A program made the translations under genes and the position numbers. Source: Eudorina sp. 2006-703-Eu-15 (taxonomy: Eukaryota; Chlorophyta; Chlorophyceae; Chlamydomonadales; Volvocaceae). From it: DNA of 64,000 nucleotides. This document shows, piece by piece, positions 1 through 11,021 of the stretch (the stretch's first letter is position 1; every line of letters begins with the position of its first letter). Under the pieces are notes generated by a model, which worked only from the letters and a program-made list of their open reading frames with translations, searched no databases and had not been told where the DNA came from. The DNA lies in NCBI GenBank assembly GCA_003117195.1, contig BDSI01000013.1, forward strand, positions 1-64,000, in the 5' to 3' direction.

Positions 1-452
1 TGGTGACGCTTCGGACTCCGGGAATTTGCCGGCGACGTGGCCTTCTGACGGGTCCTTGTCGCGGTCGCACTCCACACAACTGGTGCGTTGCGGCTGACGT
101 GCGGGTCAAGGATGGCGTTATGACCGGTGTCGGGAGGCTCGATTTGTGCCTTAGCCGGCGAATGTCGGGTTATCCGGGATCGCACGGAGTTTCCTGTCTT
201 CCAGCGGCATCGCGGATGTCCATTTGCGTGGGTCGTGCATGCACGAGTGTGGGGCGTCGGGGCATTGGGAGCTTACGGCCAGACTCAGTCTGTTCAGCGA
301 TACCTTGTGCCGGTGCTGCACCTTACCCCGGGGGAAGAGTTTTTGAAGCTCAGCGGTCGTGTAAGGTGCCGTTTGGTGTTCTTATCTATAAGTGAGTGCA
401 TATCAAGACCAGCTCTGTCAGCGGGAGCAAGAGCCTGTATGGCAGAATCTCT

Positions 453-1152
453 TCACGTGATTCCTGCTCGGCATTGACGGCGGTGGCTGCCCATAAGTGT
501 GTTCAGGGAGGTGTTGTACGGCCTGCCTTTATCGGTCACCACGATGCCGTGGTCGCGGCGAGCGTGAGTTGCTTCAGAGTCGTGTAGAAGCTGCTTTCGC
601 GCCTCAGCGTGTGCATCCTGGTGTCGGCGGCTAACTGACACTGCAGTTCCAGCATGGCTCTTGTCACAACGCCCGAGCCGTCCCTCGTCGTTTAGGGAGA
701 GAATCAGGGCGCGCGTTGCAGTGCGCGCTGGATCGGGAGCAGGGATCCTACCCCCAGTCCGTATTGCTCGGCTGGTAGTAGCACGGCGTGCGTGGAAGCT
801 GGAGGGCAGGCCGTAACAGCGGCGGGCGATGCGTGCTATCATCGCATCCAGGAGTCGTACATCGTTTGGAGTATACGCCATGTGGAAAGCTGTATGTCAC
901 CACTGTTTGGATACAGCTCTGTATAATCCTTATACACTGAGCTGGCGTCGCCATGGAGCCTTGTAATAAGTCTCCCTTATCCCGTACTGCTTCGCAGACA
1001 TGAGTCATTTGGGCGCTCCAATGAGAGTCATCGTTATAAGCACCCCAAGGTACTTGTATGGTTCGGTGGGGGAGATGTACGGCACTGCCGATCACTGATT
1101 TTGACTTTCGCATCAAGAGCCGCTTTGAGCGTGCGTTCGCATGTCGGTCCAT
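453..1152 (-). pseudogene. LINE C-terminal region after the RT
   Basis: Two overlapping minus frames continue the polyprotein past the reverse transcriptase. One holds VRLLDAMIARIARRCYGLP, typical of the region after the RT fingers/palm in plant-like LINEs, followed by LILSLNDEGRLG. The frame changes inside this stretch, so it is non-functional. The remaining ~450 bases down to position 1 show only short broken frames. Confidence 0.6.
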
Positions 1153-1213
1153 TCAGACGCGGTCGGACCATGCCTTGCGTGCAGGATGCCTGTCACAGCG
1201 CATTTCGAGTGAT

Positions 1214-2853
1214 TCACTTGTAGACCCGCCCACTGGAGTACAGGCTAATCTTGTCGCACTGTGTCTGCAGGTCCCGCGTGGTGTTGGTCAGCACCGCAAG
1301 ATCGTCGGCATAAGCAGCCGAGCTGCAGTGATAGCGGGCGTTCAGGTCGTCGGAGAGGCATCCGTACTGGTGCCCTCGCCCGCCAACATGGAGCCATCGT
1401 AGGAGGGGCTCAAGAAAGATGATGAAGAGCACTGGTGAAAGTGTATCCCCTGGACCGTGCCTCTTTCGATTTGGATTGGCGCTGTGGTACCATGTTCTGT
1501 CCGGATGCTTGTTCGGGCCTGGCTGTAGAGGTTGCGGACAACACGGATAAGGTCGTCTGGCAGCCCAAGGTCGTACATGATTTGAAGCAGCAGGTCGTGG
1601 TTGATCGTGTTGAACCGAGGAGAAGTCCACGTATAGGACGTACAGGTCATTCCGCGTGAGCCGGCATCTTCGATTGCGTGGAGCAGGTTCTGGATTTGCC
1701 GCTCTGTGTTTCTGTACCGAAGGAAGCCTTCTTGGCCTCGCTAAACAGGGCCAGCTCCGCTGCGACGTCTCGATAGACACCGTGATGAGGCTGACGTACA
1801 GGTCATTCCGCGTGAGCCCGGCATCTTGACTTGCGTGGAGCAGGTCTGGATTTGCCGCTCTGTGTTTCTGTACCGAAGAAGCCTTCTTGCCTCGCTAAAC
1901 AGGGCCAGCTCCGCTGCGACGTCTCCGATAGACACCGTGATGAGGCTGGTCCAGAGCTTATACAGCGTATTTGTAGGCGATGGTCTCCTTCTTGAGGAGA
2001 GCCCATCGCCAGGTTTAGGGAGCAGCACCAGTGACAGACTCTGTCCAATCCTTCGCGTGTGGGATTTGACCCACATAACTTTCATGAGGTCGTGGATGGT
2101 GGCCTGTAGGGTGTCGGGCAGCGCCTTGAGGAGTTCATTGGGGAGGCCGTCGGGTCCCGGCGTTTTGTTTCGGGCTAAGTGCTGTATGCATCTGCTGTAG
2201 TTAAAAGGGTCAGCGATGCTGCTCAGCAGGACGTGGTCGTCGGCCTTCTTCGGGCTGGTGAGGTGGAAGGTGTCTGGCGCCGTGCCCTGTAGGAACGGGT
2301 ACGTCCTGGGTGCCACCTCCGGTCTGTACTGTCCAGTTTTCGGTGTGCCTATCGTGGCAGCCTGGATCTTGAAGTATTCATGTACGGCATCAAGGATGGC
2401 GTCGGTTCTGTGCAAACTTTGCCCGAGGTGGGGTATCTTACCGCGGCAGCCCTCGTTCAAGCTCATCTTTGCTGAAAATGCTTGGTGGCTCGTCGTGGCG
2501 AGTTGCGACCAGATGTTGGCGGCGACGTTTCGCAGCAGCAATGTTTTTTTGCGCTCGATGGTCAGTGCCTGCCTTATCTGGTGCCAATTTGTCGAATCGT
2601 GTCGCGAAGGCGTGCACCAGGGCAGCGAGTTGCGTCCGCGGGTGCGTGTGCCGCGCTGTTTGCCTAGGGTCGCCTCCTTCCGCGGTAGCGCCGTTGTGTT
2701 CGACTGGATGAGGCTCTGGACAGGTCTGGTTTCGCAGTTCTGCTTCGTATTCGTGTTTGAGCTGCACATGTTCCCGGTGCAGACGTTGCACGTATCTGCT
2801 GACTGTGCGCTTAGGGTGTATTTTTCCCGTGTTCGGTGGGTTTCTGCGTGCAC
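1214..2853 (-). pseudogene. LINE reverse transcriptase, frameshifted
   Basis: The first RT block NKTPGPDGLPNE is near 2166-2131. A second block, INHDLLLQIMYDLGLPDDLI, is in another frame near 1610-1550. GDTLSPVLF and the catalytic YADD follow, with YADD at 1312-1301. These are standard LINE RT motifs (RVT_1). The blocks lie in different frames and a 156-bp tandem duplication interrupts the middle, so no intact enzyme is encoded. The N-terminal part of this frame (2853 to about 2200) is the linker between endonuclease and RT. Confidence 0.9.
1638..1948. repeat. 156-bp tandem duplication inside the RT
   Basis: The sequence beginning ACGTACAGGTCATTCCGCG at 1638 recurs at 1794 with several single-base differences and one-base indels. 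The two copies run 1638-1793 and 1794-1948. The duplication disrupts the reverse transcriptase and is probably post-insertion damage. Confidence 0.9.
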
Positions 2854-3199
2854 ATTTCCAGTAGGATGGCAAGCCCTTTATTGAGGGTCACTTGCAGCAT
2901 CGCGGCCGCAGCTTCCACGTTGGTCCTCTTCACGCTCTCAAGGGATCGCAGCGTCGACATGAGATGTGTCGCCGTTGTGCTGTTGGGGTTTGCGGCGTGT
3001 TTCGCCAGACCACCCTCAATGTCGCGGACTGCGGGATGCAGGTAGTCGTGAAGCGCAGCGATATCGGATGTGAGTGTGGCGTCCATTCGTGTCTGTGCTG
3101 CACAGATCGTGGCACGTGGGACCGGCAAGATGACGTTTTTTCCATTTTGCATTAACGTGGTCTGCGCTTCTTGGTGGCGCGCGTGGGTGTTTTGGCATC

Positions 3200-4005
3200 C
3201 CACAGGCGGGATTTCGTCAGTTGGTAGCCGGGTGTGCACGGGCCTGTGGTCGAACTGGCCGGCAGCCACCGTCACACTGCTGTACGCCAGGGTTTTATTC
3301 GTACAGGCGGTGGCTTTAAGTTTTACGCTGAGTTGTGTTGCGGGGCACAGCAGAATGTCATCTATCCGGCTGCTGTGTGCGCGGTGTCCGTCGACCCACT
3401 GGTCGAAGGACATCTGGCGGGGGAGTTGATTCTCAGGTGCGGGCCTGAGCGCGTTTTCCGTGACGAACTTGGCGTGTAGCCGGTCGGCGCTATCAAGTAC
3501 GGCGGTGCTCCTTTCTTCTGCCGCTCTGACCGCGTTGAAGTCCCCCGCCAGCACGACGTGTTCTCCGTTTGCCTTTGATGTTTTCAGCACCATTCTGCAA
3601 TGCGCATAAATGGCATTCCGGGTCCCGGTGTCTTCTGGGCAGTAGATCCCAAGGATGTTGAGGGCGTGCTCATGGGGGTTGAGATCTTGCAATGACACAG
3701 GTGACCTTGTAGCGGGGCCGGCGGCTGGACATAAGTGACGTTTCCTGAGCGACTGTAGCGACCGCTAATCGCCACTGCGACACCTGCGGAGTACCCGCGC
3801 CTTTCCGGCACTACGCGGTTTAGAGCTGCAGTGAAGTCTGTAGGCCTGCGGTTCCCTGCGGAAGGCATCTTTAATCCACGCTGTACGGTTTCAGTTTTTC
3901 GTTTCTGTCAGGACAAGGATGTCTGCATCCCAGGTTCTTAGTTGCATATCGTACTGAGAAGGTTGGTTGCCAGCCCTCGTACGTTATGTGTGACGATGTG
4001 GGCGT
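3200..4005 (-). pseudogene. LINE APE-type endonuclease, frameshifted
   Basis: APE (exonuclease III-like) motifs appear in order on the minus strand: HNVRGL near 3990, the catalytic-Glu block ADILVLTETK near 3925, GDFNAV near 3548-3530, SRIDDILL near 3370, and FDHRPVHTRL near 3255. In this family the enzyme nicks target DNA to prime reverse transcription. The motifs lie in at least two frames, so the copy is broken. It sits directly upstream of the RT, the usual APE-RT order. Confidence 0.85.
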
Positions 4006-4393
4006 ACCGGTGTTCGGTCTCAGGGGATGAACTGGTGGGTATCGGGGCGCGTTGCTTCGTCGGGCGCTGGCATGACAGGTGGTCTTGCGCGTTGCACACT
4101 GCCGTTGTTTTCCCTCTTTGCGGCGGTTGTGCTCGTGTCCGTGTATCGTGAGCCGCGTCCGGGTCCGGGTGCTGTCGCTTGTTTGCCTTGCGCCGGAGAA
4201 GGTCTACGACCGTGAGCGGTTTGCCTCTGTTTGCGCCAGCTTCTTCGCGCTGCTGGTCTTGCTTGTCTCGCTTTCGCGTCTTCGGGGCCCCTGGCGGGCA
4301 CGTGTTGCGTTGGACCTGTGTTGGTATGTGGCGTCGTGACATGCACCGGTACTTTCGGAGGATTACCATCTTCGGTCCGTCTACCCCTCTCGT

Positions 4394-5134
4394 TCACTTG
4401 GCGTCAGCTGGGGCGCAGTTTGCGGTCCCCCTGGTTGTCTGCGCGTCTGCCTGGCGGCCTGGGGGGTTGTACGGCTCATGTTGGCCCGCTGTTTCGTTAG
4501 GTGGGGTCGTTGCCGGCGGCATCGGCTCAAGGTTATGCCCGTTGTTGGGTGCCATCGTGTGTGGCGGTCGCCAAATTTCGGGTGGCTGGAGTTCTCGCAG
4601 CTCGACGTGCGTTTGGACGGTGGAGCTATTGTGTCTCATCTCCAGGTAGTATACGGCACCACGGCCACGGGGCCAACTTGTCGTGATCCTTTGCGGTCTG
4701 GAATCCATAGAGTCGATCACGTACCAGGCCCCTTGGTGGTACCGGACGGCGATTGCGTGGGATGGGTTTTCAAGGTGCACCGTGAAGCCCCAGTTGCGTG
4801 TGTGCGGAGGCAGGTGTTCAAGCAGAGTGTCCAGTCGGTCGTTGGGGCCTAGAGTGAATCCGCTGGACACCGTCGCGATGTGGTGGTCGGAGAGGATGTC
4901 TCCGTTCGGTTTCTGTACGACAGCGCCGTATCGCAGGTAGTGGTTCAGCACGATCGTTGAGAAAAAGCCTGTGCGTTGGTCAAATCCTCCTTTCCATAGA
5001 TTTGCCACGCCTGTTTTCCGTGTCTCCACGAGGTGCGCGTACATTGCACGGCAGTATCCTAGTACATGCCCGGGTCAATGCATGGGTCGTCCATCAGATT
5101 GTTGATGGCGTGCACCATGCACATCTGGGCCTTC
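4394..5134 (-). pseudogene. Josephin-like cysteine protease domain in the LINE
   Basis: The active-site helix reads HEKQKAQMCMVHAINN, with the candidate catalytic Cys at 5121-5119. Josephin deubiquitinases (ataxin-3, josephin-1/2) share the pattern Q-x(2-4)-C-x2-H-x-(I/L)-N-N. After a frame change the chain continues to PSHAIAVRYHQGAWYVIDS, which supplies a His (4759-4757) and an Asp (4714-4712) in the positions expected for a Josephin His and Asn/Asp. A proline-rich tail (to 4394) leads to the endonuclease. Josephin domains normally cleave ubiquitin; processing of the element's own polyprotein is an alternative. The assignment rests on motif reading only. Confidence 0.65.
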
Positions 5135-5193
5135 TGTTTTTCATGTATGGTTCGCGCGTGGTTTGGCCGCGAGGGTGTCCGTGGGTGGCCATG

Positions 5194-6296
5194 TTATGGT
5201 GTTGCCGAGGTTCGGTGTGGTGTTGGTCCTCTGATCGTGGTGTCTGCGGTGGTGCCGGGGGGTCCTCCGCACGTTATTTTGTCGGTTGGTATGAAGTTGC
5301 TACAGAGATCCAGTTCGGTCCATATCATCACCGCCAGAGGTGTGAGGAGGCAGGCTTCTAGGTGTCCTGTGGTGTTGCGGGCTGACGCCACCACACCTAT
5401 GGTTGTACAGGCATCAATTGCTGAGCGGGCCCGGGCCGTGGCATGGGGGAAGGGTCGTAGGCCGCTTATAATTGTTGGTATGGCGCCAGTGAGTGGCAGA
5501 GCCGCCGGTTCTGCTGTCGTCAGTTGCCAGCACAATAGCGTCAGGGCCGCCGCAGCCACTGTGATCCTTAGGGATGCGATCGGGTTTCGCCGTAGCCATC
5601 GGGTCAGATGCAGGCCCTCGCCAGGTGTTGAGTGACCGTGTTCGCGATAGTGAGGGTCCAGGGCATTAAGATGGTGTTCATTAGGCAGTGTAGCACCCGA
5701 ATAAGGCACGCGGTCAGCAAGATGAGACCCAGGGTTTCGTGGAGAGGACTAAGAATGGCCGTGTAAGCCAGGGGGCCAAGGGATGCGGTCGCCAGGAGGC
5801 CCGTATTTGCAATGTGGCTGATCCGTATATCGAGTGGCCTTGTGCTTTTAGTGGCGCGGAGGATACACCATTTCAGTACCCACATACCCGAGGCGGCGAT
5901 GCAGTAGCTGATTGAGGTTGCGCAGTAGGTCACTACGTGGCGTGTAGCGTATGATATGAGACGAAGGGTTCGGTGGTACACGGTCCTAATCAGACCCAGG
6001 GTGTTCCGTGTGGTCGTGGGAGGGTTAGTGCGGATGGTACTCTGCAGGGCTGGTGTGGTGTCGATTGTTGCTGCACAGGCCGCTCGGGCGGGCAGTTGTA
6101 CTAGGATCTTTTTTGATGTCCGTGAGTGAATGCATGGGCCGGGCCTCCTGTTCCAGGCTGAGGGTTGGGTCGATGGCGGATCGGCGTGCGTCCTAGCTTC
6201 AGGCTCTTGGGTCCCTTTGAGTCCATCGCAGCTGTAAGTTTTCCCTCGCGCATAACGGTCGAGAAGAGGTCGTGTGGCACCAGGGGCTTCATCCAT
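5194..6296 (-). pseudogene. Hydrophobic multi-span N-terminal region of the LINE
   Basis: Two overlapping minus frames encode several hydrophobic stretches, for example VTYCATSISYCIAASGMWVL, LLATASLGPLAYTAIL, LGLILLTACLIRVL and SLRITVAAAALTLLCW. The second frame runs in phase, through one stop at 5194-5196, directly into the protease active-site block. Membrane region and protease therefore probably belonged to one polyprotein. No family is recognised. Membrane anchoring is an inference from hydrophobicity. Confidence 0.55.
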
Positions 6297-6784
6297 TATC
6301 CGGGCACATGGTAGGGACAGCTGTCATCGGTCGTGCGTTCCGTGGGGCTATGCAGTCCATCCTGCAGCAGGGTATTGCTGTCCGCCATGCGTTGCGTGCG
6401 ACCATTGCAGCATGCGCCGTCCCAGGGGCCAGCACTCCCGTTGGTCGCCAGCCCCATGATTGAGCCACGGGTCACGCGATCTGTTTCTCTGCCGGTCTCA
6501 TTGTTAATCGGCACAGCCTCGTATCCATATTTCATCCGGGTCGCTTCATCAGCGTTCGGGCGCGCAGAGCCTCCCACGAGGAGCCACCCTACACCATTCA
6601 TCTCGCGGCACTGTACCGTACACAGTCTCCGCCCTTCAGTGGTCATCAGCCCCGGTTCGTACAGACCATCACCGGACTCGCATCTCAAGTCCAGTTGCTT
6701 ATCAACGTTTGGGGTGTGTACATGCTTATGGCCATGCAGCGCCTGAGCGACGACCGCCGCTGCGTGGATTTCGGCAAGGCACAC
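6296..6784 (-). CDS. Unassigned ORF at the 5' side of the LINE
   Basis: A 162-residue minus-strand frame ends at a TAA at 6296-6298; after that stop the same frame stays open to about 6101. A central part reads MNGVGWLLVGGSARPNADEA, and there are scattered cysteines. I recognise no family. It may be the start of the LINE 5' ORF or its 5' UTR. The start is uncertain. Confidence 0.3.
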   Translation of the reverse strand: MCLAEIHAAAVVAQALHGHKHVHTPNVDKQLDLRCESGDGLYEPGLMTTEGRRLCTVQCREMNGVGWLLVGGSARPNADEATRMKYGYEAVPINNETGRETDRVTRGSIMGLATNGSAGPWDGACCNGRTQRMADSNTLLQDGLHSPTERTTDDSCPYHVPG

Positions 6785-7734
6785 ATCAGTGCATTCCGGT
6801 TCCAGGTGCTATTGCAGATCCTTAGATGCAGCGGACGCACCTGAACACACAGGGAATTGCAGTGATGCGACATTCACTGCATGGTGGAGATAATGTCTGG
6901 GGCACTTACCCACTGCCTTGAGTCTTTCATCACTTGGTTTTTTTACGTACGTTGTATTTAGTCCAGTCGGCACATTGTACTGCGCCGGACATGGTCATAT
7001 CATGCATAGTGCTTCTGGGACGGCACGACCGAATTGCTATCTGAACTGGCAGTCGGCTTTGGGCGCTGGGGTTTAGGCGCTGGGGTAGCGCTGCTACCTC
7101 GTTGGTGGCGCCAACCATGGTTCAGCTGACGACACACCGTGCAGGGTGCATTGTACCACAGATGGTGAACGGGCTATGGTAAACGTTGATATGTGTCCTG
7201 CTGCAATGACAGGGATGAACCCCGAACTCATATGGCAGGGATTGGCCCGTACCTGTCGAAGCCGTTTGATTATATGATGACTAGGTCGAACCAGTGTGTT
7301 TTGAAGTTATGTGTAACGTACCTGACTGGGTCACCCTCTTGAAAGTTGCAGTATTGGAGGATATGGGGCACTGTTACATAGCCAGGTTTGCCACCGAAAA
7401 TTGTGGGATGTATCTGGTAAAAGACGGTGAAGCAGCAGGGGAGTCATGTTCTAGCATTGGTTTGGTATGTTTCAGTTACATAGATGGGTACGGCCGGTTG
7501 CTGCAGGGACACAGCTTGGTGTCTCCCCGTCCTCCCATCCTTGTTGGCATCGGGTGAATGCAGACGTGCGGTGTTGTTGGGGTTGCAACGGAGCCGGTTT
7601 GAACCCGGCAATGGGTCTGCCGCTTTGGAATCAGCAACAACCGGCTCCCTATGGGAAACAACCAATGTAATCTCTGTGCATACCGTGCTACATCTTTCAC
7701 CCCTGTAATTCTAACACATCTCAGGACCATACCA
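6785..7734. other. Gap between LINE and satellite: no gene recognised
   Basis: Only short overlapping frames on both strands, none with a recognisable domain. It may be the LINE 5' UTR or old flanking DNA. Confidence 0.4.
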
Positions 7735-9293
7735 ACATAGCTGGGGGCGAGTCGGCGCGTGCATCGGGCTTCGATGTAGCGCTGAGCATGGGTGCAATAC
7801 CCTGAGCATGCTCACAACCAGCGGATGCCACGTGCAAGCCGATCCGCCAGCGCCGGGGCTTCAATTGGCGACCAACCTGCCGTGACAGAGCCGGGACGAT
7901 TCCTACATAGCTGGGGGCGAGTCGGCGCGTGCATTGGGCTTCGATGTAGCGCTGAGCATGGGTGCAATACCCTGAGCATGCTCACAACCAGTGGATGCCA
8001 CGTGCAAGCCGACCCGCCAGCGCCGGGGCTTCAATTGGCGACCAACCTGCCGTGACAGAGCCGCGACGATTCCCACATAGCTGGGGGCGAGTCGGCGCGT
8101 GCATTGGGCTTCGATGTAGCGCTGAGCATGGGTGCAACACCCTGAGCATGCTCACGACCGGCGGGTGCCACGTGCAAGCCGATCCGCCAGCGCCGGGGCT
8201 TCAATTGGCGACCAACCTGCCGTGACAGAGCCGCGACGATACCTACATAGCTGGGGGCGAGTCGGCGCGTGCATTGGGCTTCGATGTAGCGCTGAGCATG
8301 GGTGCAATACCCTGAGCATGCTCACAACCAGTGGATGCCACGTGCAAGCCGATCCGCCAGCGCCGGGGCTTCAATTGGCGACCAACCTGCCGTGACAGAG
8401 CCGCGACGATTCCTACATAGCTGGGGGCGAGTCGGCGCGTGCATTGGGCTTCGATGTAGCGCTGAGCATGGGTGCAATACCCTGAGCATGCTCACGACCG
8501 GCGGATGCCACATGGAAGCCGATCCGCCAGCGCCGGGGCTTCAATTGGCGACTAACCGGCCGTGACAGAGCCGGGACGATACCTACATAGCTGGGGCGAG
8601 TCGGCGCGTGCATTGGGCTTCGATGTAGCGCTGAGCATGGGTGCAACACCCTGAGCATGCTCACGACCGGCGGGTGCCACGTGCAAGCCGATCCGTCAGC
8701 GCCGGGGCTTCAATTGGCGACTAACCTGCCGTGACAGAGCCGCGACGATACCTACATAGCTGGGGGCGAGTCGGCGCGTGCATTGGGCTTCGATGTAGCG
8801 CTGAGCATGGGTGCAATACCCTGAGCATGCTCACGACCGGCGGGTGCCACGTGCAAGCCGATCCGCCAGCGCTGGGGCTTCAATTGGTGACCAACCTGCC
8901 GTGACAGAGCCGGGACGATTCCTACATAGCTGGGGGCGAGTCGGCGCGTGCATCGGGCTTCGATGTAGCGCTGAGCATGGGTGCAACACCCTGAGCATGC
9001 TCACAACTGGCGGATGCCACATGGAAGCCGATCCGCCAGCGCCGGGGCTTCAAGTGACGACCAACCTGTTGTGACAGAGCCGCGACCATACCTACATAGC
9101 TAACATAGCTAGGGGGCGAGTCGCCGCATGCATCGGGCTTCGATGTAGCGCTGAGCATGGGTGCAACACTCTGAGCATGCTCAAGACCGGCGGATGCCAC
9201 GTGAAAGCCGATCCGCCAGCGCCGGGGCTTCAAGTGACGACCAACCTGCTGTGACAGAGCCGCGCGCGACCATACCTACATAGCTAACATAAT
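7735..9293. repeat. Satellite A: ~170-bp tandem repeat, about 9 copies
   Basis: A unit starting CTACATAGCTGGGGGCGAGT recurs every 170 bp (169 where one G is lost near 8594) from about 7735 to 9293. Each unit contains the perfect 12-bp palindrome TGAGCATGCTCA, except the last, where it is TGAGCATGCTCAAGACC. Copies differ by scattered substitutions. The last copies carry extra CTAACATAG pieces. Open frames of 87 residues in each unit are by-products of the repeat. Confidence 0.95.
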
Positions 9294-9303
9294 ACCTACA
9301 TAA

Positions 9304-10620
9304 CGATGGCAGCTTGCATGGGCTCCGGGAGGGCCTCGATGGCGGACCTAAAGGCATGGAACCATATAATTTGAATAGATGTATCGTTAGGATACGAGAG
9401 CATGGCGGTTTGCGTGCGGAGCAGGCACCCGACTCCCTGGGCGGAGCCTGAGCATGCTCACGACCGGCGGGCCGATGGCAGCTTGCATGGGCTCCGGGAG
9501 GGCCTCGATGGCGGACCTAAAGGCATGGAACCATATAATTTGAATAGATGTATCGTTAGGATACGAGAGCATGGCGGTTTGCGTGCGGAGCAGGCACCCG
9601 ACTCCCTGGGCGGAGCCTGAGCATGCTCACGACCGGCGGGCCGATGGCAGCTTGCATGGGCTTCGGGAGGGCCTCGATGGCGGACCTAAAGGCATGGAAC
9701 AATATAATTTGAATAGATGTATCGTTAGGATACGAGAGCATGGCGGTTTGCGTGCGGAGCAGGCACCCGACTCCCTGGGTGGAGCCTGAGCATGCTCACG
9801 ACCGGCGGGCCGATGGCAGCTTGCATGGGCTCCGGGAGGGCCCCGATGGCGGACCTAAAGGCATGGAACAATATAATTTGAATAGATGTATCGTTAGGAT
9901 ACGAGAGCATGGCCGTGTGCGTGCGGAGCAGGCACCCGACTCCCTGGGCGGAGCCTGAGCATGCTAGCTCACGACCGGCGGGCCGATGGCAGCTTGCATG
10001 GGCTCCGGGAGGGCCCCGATGGCGGACCTAAAGGCATGGAACCATATAATTTGAATAGATGTATCGTTAGGATACGAGAGCATGGCCGTGTGCGTGCGGA
10101 GCAGGCACCCGACTCCCTGGGCGGAGCCTGAGCATGCTAGCTCACGACCGGCGGGCCGATGGCAGCTTGCATGGGCTCCGGGAGGGCCCCGATGGCGGAC
10201 CTAAAGGCATGGAACCATATAATTTGAATAGATGTATCGTTAGGATACGAGAGCATGGCCGTGTGCGTGCGGAGCAGGCACCCGACTCCCTGGGCGGAGC
10301 CTGAGCATGCTCACGACCGGTGGGCCGATGGCAGCTTGCATGGGCTCCGGGAGGGCCCCGATGGCGGACCTAAAGGCATGGAACCATATAATTTGAATAG
10401 ATGTATCGTTAGGATACGAGAGCATGGCCGTGTGCGTGCGGAGCAGGCACCCGACTCCCTGGGCGGAGCCTGAGCATGCTCACGACCGGCGGGCCGATGG
10501 CAGCTTGCATGGGCTCCGGGAGGGCCCCGATGGCGGACCTAAAGGCATGGAACCATATAATTTGAATAGATGTATCGTTAGGATACGAGAGCATGGCCGT
10601 GTGCGTGCTGAGCAGAGAGG
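9304..10620. repeat. Satellite B: 169/173-bp tandem repeat, about 8 copies
   Basis: A unit starting CGATGGCAGCTTGCATGGGC recurs at 9304, 9473, 9642, 9811, 9984, 10157, 10326 and 10495. Most units are 169 bp. Two are 173 bp because four bases (GCTA) split the palindrome into TGAGCATGCTAGCTCA. Outside the shared block CCTGAGCATGCTCACGACCG the unit is unrelated to satellite A. Confidence 0.95.
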
Positions 10621-10695
10621 CGAGGTGTGAGCATGCTCAGTACCGGCCGGCCGGTATTAATTCGTGAGCATGCTCACGACCGGCTGGCCGGTTGA
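10620..10695. repeat. Palindrome cluster closing the satellites
   Basis: Two further GTGAGCATGCTCA copies flank ACCGGCCGGCCGGT, itself a perfect 14-bp palindrome. The stretch separates satellite B from the chromovirus tail. Confidence 0.7.
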
Positions 10696-10989
10696 CCCCC
10701 TTACTGCTCTGTCCGTGGCGGCAAGGGCAAAACTCGGCGGGAATACCTGATCAAATGGGAAGGTTACGATTCCAGCCACAACACTTATGAGCCTGAGGCA
10801 TCTCTGCGCCAATCTACCCCCTTGTACGAAGCGATCGACGAGTATGAAAGGAAACTGGCGGCCAAAGCACGCCACGCACCCAAAACCCTCGGAGAAACCC
10901 CCGAAGCCAAAACGCCGAAGGAAAAGGTGACGCTCCCGGGACGGTTCGCTTCTGAGGAAGAGGAGTGTAGCAAGCTACATTTACCTTAA
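10696..10989 (+). pseudogene. Chromodomain tail of a Ty3/gypsy chromovirus integrase
   Basis: The open frame (10696-10989) reads REYLIKWEGYDSSHNTYEPE, followed by LYEAIDEYERKL. This is the chromodomain core with its aromatic residues (Y, W, Y), found at the C-terminus of chromovirus integrases, where it directs integration to marked chromatin. The frame closes with LPGRFASEEEECSK and a TAA a few codons into the LTR. A stop at 10693 and satellite sequence lie just upstream, so only the last ~95 residues of pol remain. Confidence 0.85.
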
Positions 10990-11021
10990 TAAAATACATA
11001 GTAATATTCCTTAATTCTACA
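10966..11021 (+). repeat. Short LTR, 56 bp, following the chromovirus tail
   Basis: The sequence starts TGTAGCAAGCTACATTTACC and ends AATTCTACA, giving TGTAG/CTACA inverted ends. A second copy with the same ends is at 23770-23826. The pol frame stops inside it, as expected for a 3' LTR. The very short length is unusual. Confidence 0.6.

Larger units (their letters stand above)
1..6784 (-). mobile_element. Decayed LINE (non-LTR retrotransposon), 3' end cut by window edge
   Basis: The minus strand reads as one broken polyprotein. From high to low coordinates it holds an unassigned ORF, a hydrophobic multi-span region, a Josephin-like cysteine protease, a proline-rich linker, an APE-type endonuclease and a reverse transcriptase with its C-terminal part. 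Frameshifts and stops separate the domains, so the copy is dead. Only the coding order and motifs are seen directly. Membership of one element is inferred from shared strand, order and lack of intervening sequence. Other algal LINEs (for example Dualen/RandI or L1 types) have APE and RT; I cannot assign the family. The 3' end lies beyond position 1. Confidence 0.85.
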
